64,000 bases of DNA from SpSt-539 sp964549445 (GTDB taxonomy: Bacteria; Planctomycetota; Phycisphaerae; UBA1845; UTPLA1). Both the position numbers and the translations under genes were made by a program. Position 1 is the stretch's first letter; each line of letters starts with the position of its first letter. Location of the stretch: contig CAZJVS010000007.1 in NCBI GenBank assembly GCA_964549445.1, positions 1-64,000 on the forward strand, given 5' to 3'. The notes under the pieces are model-generated. The model had not been told where the DNA came from. It saw only the letters and a program-made list of their open reading frames with translations, and ran no database searches. This document shows positions 58,893-64,000 of the stretch, piece after piece.

Positions 58893-59967
58893 CGAACGCC
58901 GCGATAACACCCTCCAGCAACTCCTCGACCTGATGGTCGACCGCGAAGCGTCGGATTTGCACCTGCTTCCCGGGTATCGTCCGATGTTGCGCGTTCACGG
59001 CGAACTCTCTCCGGCGACGGAGGCGGCGCTCGTGCCCGGGCAACTGATCGAGATGATCAGGCCCCTGGCGCCGCCGACAGTGGCCAGCCGACTCGCGGAT
59101 GCGACGGATCTCGATTTTGCGGCGACGTTTCAGCACAACGGACTTGCCATTCGAGTTCGCGTTAACGTGCTGCGCGCCCGGGGCGAGCCAGGAATCTGCT
59201 TCCGCCTCATTCCGTCGGTCATCCCGCCGTTCGCCGAACTGGGCCTGCCGGAGGACTTGGCGTCGCGAATTGAAAAGCTCGCGAACGGTCTCGTGCTTGT
59301 AACGGGAATCACGGGCTCCGGAAAGACGACAACACTGGCGTCGGTCGTGCAGCGATTCAACGCCGCGGGGGGCTTTCGGATCATCACGGTTGAAGAGCCG
59401 ATTGAATACATTTTTCCGCAGTCGCCGCTTGGACTCGTGTCTCAGCGAGAGGTTGGCGTTGATGTTGCATCGTTCTATGACGGGCTGCGATTCGGGCTCC
59501 GGCAGGACCCGGACATCCTGCTGGTTGGAGAGATTCGCGACCGCGACACGGCCCAGCTTGCACTATCGGCCGCCGAGACCGGACATCTGATCTTCGCGAC
59601 GATGCACACGGCCGACGCGAAAGGCGCTATTACGCGACTGGTGGATTTGTTTCCGAGCGAAATGCACGACGATGTGCGCACACAACTATCCATGTCGTTG
59701 CGCATGGTCGTCGCACAACATCTTCTCCCGCCGCCGCAGCGAGGTGGTCGTCGGGTGTTGGCGCTCGAAGTCATGACGGCGAACTATCCGGTTCGCGCGG
59801 CGATTCGGGCGGGAAAGATCGAGAGTCTCGATTCGGCAATACAGTCGGGTCGAAAGGATGGAATGATTACGATCGACGCGTATCTCCGGGAGCTCGTGAC
59901 GCAGGGTCGGATTGATCTCGCAACCGCCCGACAGTATGCGAAAGATCCCGGTGAACTGGGGGCCTGA
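58888..59967 (+). CDS. pilT: PilT/type IV pilus twitching ATPase
   Basis: This is a 359-residue hexameric secretion ATPase of the GspE/PilT family. It starts with the PilT-type ASDLHLLPGYRPMLRVHGEL, has Walker A GITGSGKTTTL at about 140-150, an Asp box VEEPIEYIFP, Walker B ILLVGEIRDRDTAQLAL and the His box ETGHLIFATMHTADA. This layout fits pilus retraction. Other pilus genes are not in the window, so assignment to PilT rather than another T4P ATPase rests on sequence style and length. Confidence 0.9.
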   Translation: MNERRDNTLQQLLDLMVDREASDLHLLPGYRPMLRVHGELSPATEAALVPGQLIEMIRPLAPPTVASRLADATDLDFAATFQHNGLAIRVRVNVLRARGEPGICFRLIPSVIPPFAELGLPEDLASRIEKLANGLVLVTGITGSGKTTTLASVVQRFNAAGGFRIITVEEPIEYIFPQSPLGLVSQREVGVDVASFYDGLRFGLRQDPDILLVGEIRDRDTAQLALSAAETGHLIFATMHTADAKGAITRLVDLFPSEMHDDVRTQLSMSLRMVVAQHLLPPPQRGGRRVLALEVMTANYPVRAAIRAGKIESLDSAIQSGRKDGMITIDAYLRELVTQGRIDLATARQYAKDPGELGA

Positions 59968-60583
59968 TCGTTCGAAGCGCTCTGGGCGAGCTCGGTCGCG
60001 GGGGATAGAGGACGAAGGCCGCGACTAAGAGTCCGCCGGCCATCAACAGCAGCACGATTCGCACGGTCGGTGAGATGTAGAGTCGCGTCAGGTGGTTCTG
60101 CCTTGCCCAGGATTCTGCGTCGCGTGACCATCGCGGCCAATCCGACGGAACGAGCGCCAGGTCGGCCGCATCGACGTGGGCGGCGGGCCCACTCGTCGGG
60201 AAGGGCGGCTCGCCCTCCAGCGCCACCGGCACAATCTCTTCTCCCGGGCGCTGGTATTTCAGGTCCATCAATGCCAGCCGCTCGTTAACGATGGGATCGT
60301 GTTGAAACGCGTCGATTAGTTCTCGAATTGTGTCGACCTGGCGCTGCTGAGCTCCGACTAGTTCGGACAGCCGCCGCTCCTCGGCGAGCACTGCGGCGTT
60401 TTCGGCGAGGACCTGAAGCAGCACGGCCGGCCCGTAGAGGGCAAACGCCATGAGCACCAACAGCACGAACATGATTCGGTGGCCCCACGGCGACGCGTCG
60501 TCGTTGCCGGGCTGATCGACTTGACGTTCCGCCCTCGCTCGGGGGGCGTGTCTGGCAGAGATGGACTGGCTATTGGCGTTCAC
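59867..60583 (-). CDS. FtsB/DivIC-like septum protein, antisense overlap with pilT
   Basis: This is a protein of about 238 residues. A short N-terminus is followed by a membrane helix (MFVLLVLMAFALYGPAVLLQ) and a coiled coil (AENAAVLAEERRLSELVGAQ, then QRQVDTIRELIDAFQHDP). It then has KYQRPGEEIVPVALEG, a typical FtsB/DivIC pattern. A second membrane helix (IVLLLMAGGLLVAAFVLYP) and a basic tail overlap the last 101 bases of pilT on the other strand. GTG 60583 or ATG 60472 may be the start. It lies directly after eno on the same strand, and ftsB commonly neighbours eno in bacteria, which supports the call. Confidence 0.75.
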   Translation of the reverse strand: MNANSQSISARHAPRARAERQVDQPGNDDASPWGHRIMFVLLVLMAFALYGPAVLLQVLAENAAVLAEERRLSELVGAQQRQVDTIRELIDAFQHDPIVNERLALMDLKYQRPGEEIVPVALEGEPPFPTSGPAAHVDAADLALVPSDWPRWSRDAESWARQNHLTRLYISPTVRIVLLLMAGGLLVAAFVLYPPRPSSPRALRTIRPPVHRDLSHTVGRLRDQSDPASRAPGDTRRS

Positions 60584-60656
60584 CGCTGGCTCGACTCCGT
60601 TCGTGCCGTCCGAATTGCAGCTCGGCGAATCCGGAAACTTGCGTTGCTCCGCAACG

Positions 60657-61943
60657 CTAGGAGGCGCTCGGCCCGTATGCCGCACGCGTGCCCAATTGCT
60701 CCTCGATTCGCAGCAATCGGTTGTACTTCGCGACGCGGTCGCTGCGGCAAGGGCTGCCGGTCTTAATCTGGCCGGCATTGGTCGCTACGGCTATATCGGC
60801 AATCGTGGAATCTTCGGTCTCGCCACTGCGGTGGGAAATGACTGCCGTCCATCCGCGATTCTGAGCCATCCGGACGGCGGCGAACGTCTCGGTGAGGGTA
60901 CCGATCTGGTTGACTTTGATGAGAATTGAGTTTGCGGCCTTGCGCTTGATGCCGTCGGCTAGTCGGGCGGTATTTGTTACAAACAGGTCGTCGCCCACGA
61001 GCTGCACCCGGTCTCCGATCGCCGCCGTCAGGCGGGTCCAGCCGTCCCAATCGTCCTCCGAAAGGCCGTCTTCGATCGATCGGATGAAGGGGTATTTTCG
61101 GGTCCACTCGATCCAGTGAGCGGCCATTTCCTCGCTGCCAATCAGTTTGTCGGGCTTGCTCTTGAAGAACTTGTATTTGCCGGACTTGGCGTCCCAAAGC
61201 TCGCTGGCGGCGGGATCGAGGCAGACAAAAACGTCCCGGCCGAGCGTGTATCCGGCCTTTCCGACGGCCTCGACGATGACCTCGATGGCCTCCTCGTTTG
61301 ACTTGAGATTCGGCGCGAAGCCGCCTTCGTCGCCGACGCCGGTGGAATAGCCGCGCGACGTCAGTACCTTCTTGAGGGTGTGGAAAATCTCCGTGCCGAT
61401 CCGGAGCCCCTCCCGGAAGGTGGCCGCACCGAGGGGCTGAATCATGAATTCCTGGAAGTCCACGTTGTTGTCGGCGTGTTTGCCTCCGTTGAGGATGTTC
61501 ATCATGGGGGCTGGAAGAACGATAGCGCCCGGGCCGCCGAGGTACTGATAGAGCGCCAGCCGGTGCGATGCGGCGGCGGCCTTTGCCGCGGCCATCGAGA
61601 CGGAGAGGATTGCGTTTGCGCCGAGACGCGCCTTATTGGGTGTGCCATCGAGGTCGATCATGGTCTGATCGAGCCGGGCCTGCTCGGTCGGATCGAGGCC
61701 GGCGACGGCCTTCGCGATCGCTGTATTGACGTTTTCAACGGCGCGGAGAACGCCCTTGCCGCCATAGCGCTTCGCGTCACCGTCCCGTAACTCGACGGCT
61801 TCGTGTTGCCCCGTTGACGCACCGCTCGGGACAGCGGCGGAACCGCTACTGCCGTCGTCGAGCGAAACGTGTGCTTCCAGGGTTGGGTTGCCTCGTGAAT
61901 CGAGAATCTCCAGCGCGTGAACATCGACGATTCGTGGTCGCAT
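60657..61943 (-). CDS. eno: Enolase
   Basis: This 428-residue glycolytic enzyme interconverts 2-phosphoglycerate and phosphoenolpyruvate. It starts with IVDVHALEILDSRGNPTLE, has SGASTGQHEAVELRDGD, TGVGDEGGFAPNLKSNEEAI, LVGDDLFVTN, the catalytic lysine in LIKVNQIGTLTET and SHRSGETEDS. All active-site blocks are intact. The gene lies just before the FtsB-like gene on the same strand. Confidence 0.97.
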   Translation of the reverse strand: MRPRIVDVHALEILDSRGNPTLEAHVSLDDGSSGSAAVPSGASTGQHEAVELRDGDAKRYGGKGVLRAVENVNTAIAKAVAGLDPTEQARLDQTMIDLDGTPNKARLGANAILSVSMAAAKAAAASHRLALYQYLGGPGAIVLPAPMMNILNGGKHADNNVDFQEFMIQPLGAATFREGLRIGTEIFHTLKKVLTSRGYSTGVGDEGGFAPNLKSNEEAIEVIVEAVGKAGYTLGRDVFVCLDPAASELWDAKSGKYKFFKSKPDKLIGSEEMAAHWIEWTRKYPFIRSIEDGLSEDDWDGWTRLTAAIGDRVQLVGDDLFVTNTARLADGIKRKAANSILIKVNQIGTLTETFAAVRMAQNRGWTAVISHRSGETEDSTIADIAVATNAGQIKTGSPCRSDRVAKYNRLLRIEEQLGTRAAYGPSAS

Positions 61944-62086
61944 TTGATGATCCTGTGCACCCAGTAGAACCGATCGCGCGTCACTATACTCCCGCCCGTG
62001 ATGCGGTCAACGCAGGGTTCCGGGGCGTCTTGTTCGATCGCGGCGAGCCGGTAGAATGAGCCGCCGAAGGCGTCAGAAGCCTTTCA

Positions 62087-62170
62087 GGGCGTGTGTCCGA
62101 GTGGCCAAAGGAGACGGGCTGTAAACCCGTTGGCTTTACGCCTTCGCTGGTTCGAATCCAGCCGCGCCCA
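62087..62170 (+). tRNA. tRNA-Tyr (anticodon GTA)
   Basis: The acceptor stem GGGCGTG pairs with CGCGCCC (one G-U). The anticodon stem ACGGG/CCCGT encloses CTGTAAA with GTA at 62121-62123. The extended variable arm (TGGCTTTACGCC) and the T arm GCTGG-TTCGAAT-CCAGC are present. A long variable arm and A at the discriminator position fit bacterial tRNA-Tyr. CCA is not encoded. Confidence 0.95.
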
Positions 62171-62300
62171 GTCAGTCCTCGCAAGATGTCCTCGGCGGCC
62201 GTGTGTGGCATTGCACGGCCGCACAAGGAAGGTTTTCGTTTGCATTTCTGGCCAAAATCCTCGAAAATGATCGAGGGCTCGCTAATCTGGAGATAAATCC

Positions 62301-64000
62301 ATGCGCACCGAATTGCGTCGAAGGAGCTGCGGTCTCCTCATCGGCAGCTGCCTGGTTCTGAGCTTCGTGGCAGGCTTCGGTCGTGACGCAGCTGCACAAA
62401 ATCAAGCTGACAACGACCTACAGTTTCAGTTTGGAGGCACGGCCGGCGAGAAGGGGATCGTCTCGCCGCGATTGCAGGAGTTCGCCCGAATCGAGCGACT
62501 TGCAACGGCGCGAGGGGTGGCCATGCCCCGGCCGCCCGCACGCTATCCGTTCATGATCGACCCGATGGATCGCATTGCTGTGCGTCTTGTTGCGACAAAT
62601 ATCGTCGCGATTCGCGCGCCGCTCGCGGCTATCGGATTTGTTGAGATGGGGGCTCGCGAAAACATCGGCCTCATCGAGGGTTTTATACCAATCAATCAAC
62701 TGCATGCGCTGGACGGATTGGCGGCGTTTGGATTGAAGAGTGCGTCGCCTGTGTGGCGTCCAATTACGAATGCGGGAGTCGTGCCGAACCAGGCGGACCT
62801 CGTTCACAGCGCATCAAGAGTTCGAGCTGCGCTACCGGTTGGTTACGACGGAACAGGCGTCAAGATTGGGGTTCTGAGTGACAGTTACAATGCCTTGGGC
62901 GGGGCGCAGGACGGCATCGCTTCCGGCGATCTTCCGGCGGCCGGGGTTCAAGTGCTTCAGGACATTCCATTCGGCAGTGACGAGGGTCGGGGAATGTTGG
63001 AGTTGATCCACGATCTCGCACCGGGATCGCAACTTGCGTTTGCGACGGCATTCACTTCTGAAACAGGCTTTGCGAACAACATCATCGCGCTGAAGAACGC
63101 TGGATGCAAGGTAATCGTCGATGATGTCAGGTATTTCGACGAGCCCTATTATCAAGATGGAATTGTCGCGCAAGCGGTGGATACGGTGAAAGCCGCTGGC
63201 GTCTGCTACTTCTCATCCGCTGGAAACCAAGCGTCCCAGTCATACGAATCGCCTGTCTACAGGGAGACCGATCTCTCCGCTGCCGTCGACGGAATCACCA
63301 TACGATGGTTTGATTTCTCCGTCGGAGGAGCAGCGGACGCCCGGCAGTTGGTGACGCTCCAACCAGGTGAATTCATTCGGGTGGCACTTCAGTGGGACGA
63401 TCCATTCTATTCGAATCTCGACACCGATCTGGACCTTTTTGTCGTTGAGGCCGGCGGAACGAGTTCCGTCGAGTCGAGTCGAGAACGAAACATCGGTACA
63501 CAACTCGCGTTCGAGTATGTCGTCGTTTCCAATGAAACCGCGGCGCCGAAGCAGTATGAAATAATGATTCAACGGTTCGAGGGGCCGCCACCCAGCCGCA
63601 TCAAGTTCATCAACTACGGTTCCAAGATCGACATCGGTGCGTGGGAGTATTTCACAAGCAGTCCGACATGCACCGGCCATGCCGCTGCGCGCGGCGCGAT
63701 GGGCGTTGGAGCTGCGCCATACTTTGATCACACAAATCCGGAATCATTCACGTCGACCGGTCCAGCGGTGATCCTGTTCAATGAATCAGGAGTCCCACTC
63801 GGAAGTCCCCAAATTCGACCGAAACCGGATATCAGCGCCGTGGACGGCACAAATACGACCTTCTTTCCACCATCTCCGGGTCAGGACTATGAGCCGGACG
63901 GACGTCCAAACTTCTTCGGGACCTCGGCCGCTGCGCCGCACGCGGCGGCCGTCGCGGCACTGTTATTGCAGAAGGAACCGGGATTGACTCCCGATCAGGT
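62301..64000 (+). CDS. Subtilisin-like (S8) serine protease, 3' end cut by window edge
   Basis: This is a secreted protease with a signal peptide (LLIGSCLVLSFVAGF...AAA) and a prodomain of about 150 residues. The Asp motif is VKIGVLSDSYN (Asp 194) and the Ser motif is GTSAAAPHAAAVAALLLQ (Ser 542). The usual HGT motif is absent: the corresponding region is GSDEGRGMLELIHDLAPG, with His 237 or the preceding Glu as candidates. A beta-rich insertion (about 330-450) interrupts the catalytic domain. GGAG lies eight bases before the ATG. The frame is open to the right edge after 566 codons; the C-terminus is missing. Confidence 0.9.
   Translation, partial: MRTELRRRSCGLLIGSCLVLSFVAGFGRDAAAQNQADNDLQFQFGGTAGEKGIVSPRLQEFARIERLATARGVAMPRPPARYPFMIDPMDRIAVRLVATNIVAIRAPLAAIGFVEMGARENIGLIEGFIPINQLHALDGLAAFGLKSASPVWRPITNAGVVPNQADLVHSASRVRAALPVGYDGTGVKIGVLSDSYNALGGAQDGIASGDLPAAGVQVLQDIPFGSDEGRGMLELIHDLAPGSQLAFATAFTSETGFANNIIALKNAGCKVIVDDVRYFDEPYYQDGIVAQAVDTVKAAGVCYFSSAGNQASQSYESPVYRETDLSAAVDGITIRWFDFSVGGAADARQLVTLQPGEFIRVALQWDDPFYSNLDTDLDLFVVEAGGTSSVESSRERNIGTQLAFEYVVVSNETAAPKQYEIMIQRFEGPPPSRIKFINYGSKIDIGAWEYFTSSPTCTGHAAARGAMGVGAAPYFDHTNPESFTSTGPAVILFNESGVPLGSPQIRPKPDISAVDGTNTTFFPPSPGQDYEPDGRPNFFGTSAAAPHAAAVAALLLQKEPGLTPDQ

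Overview
This is a GC-rich bacterial window that reads like a chromosomal segment of a planctomycete, possibly Phycisphaerae-like. The sequence-level reasons are: one PEP-CTERM protein with HAF-type repeats, one dockerin-ended secreted protein, five membrane proteins carrying the C-x2-C(GYDL)...CPECG zinc ribbon common in Planctomycetota, a large VWA/amidotransferase-like protein next to MoxR, many GTG starts, and frequent overlapping stop/start pairs. The taxonomic placement is an inference from gene content. No rRNA, phage block, CRISPR array, insertion sequence or transposase was found. Both edge genes are cut: preA at the left and a subtilisin-like protease at the right.

Left third (1-22.5 kb): the genes are mostly on the minus strand. 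They are preA, a GDSL lipoprotein, a 15-residue-repeat lipoprotein, an App1-type (DUF2183) protein, a lone nucleotidyltransferase-fold protein, gltX, guaA, uvrB and bamA. Plus-strand exceptions are a duplicated-domain secreted protein, a PEP-CTERM protein interrupted by a 100-N assembly gap, an S9 peptidase followed by a clear terminator, and a calcium-loop/dockerin protein.

Middle (22.7-47 kb): a plus-strand run holds a coiled-coil membrane protein overlapping an iron-type ABC binding protein, a matching permease with no ATPase nearby, an NHL-repeat protein bracketed by short tandem arrays, a zinc-ribbon membrane protein, and VWA plus MoxR. After two tandem small paralogues and one gene broken by an in-frame TGA comes a compact minus-strand cluster: DHS-like, speB, a small membrane protein, thiS, thiG, another membrane protein and a DUF885 protein. 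This cluster joins polyamine and thiamine synthesis. A hydantoinase-B protein, a cysteine-rich secreted protein and two coupled zinc-ribbon membrane proteins follow.

Right third (47-64 kb): a DUF3486-like frame overlaps an OprM/NodT-type outer-membrane lipoprotein. Then comes the membrane arm of respiratory complex I in the order nuoH-J-K-L-M-N, without nuoI or the peripheral-arm genes. NuoH has an extra N-terminal membrane domain and NuoL has histidine-rich insertions. A ferritin-like protein, a PilT-type ATPase, an FtsB/DivIC-like protein on the opposite strand, enolase, tRNA-Tyr(GTA) and the truncated subtilase complete the window.

I see no obviously new multi-gene defence or metabolic system. 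The most unusual points are the DHS-like/speB pair in a bacterium, the short-period tandem arrays around the NHL gene, a dispersed palindrome found 3' of two genes, the modified NuoH and NuoL, the 15-residue-repeat lipoprotein, and the exact 55-bp overlap at the assembly gap.
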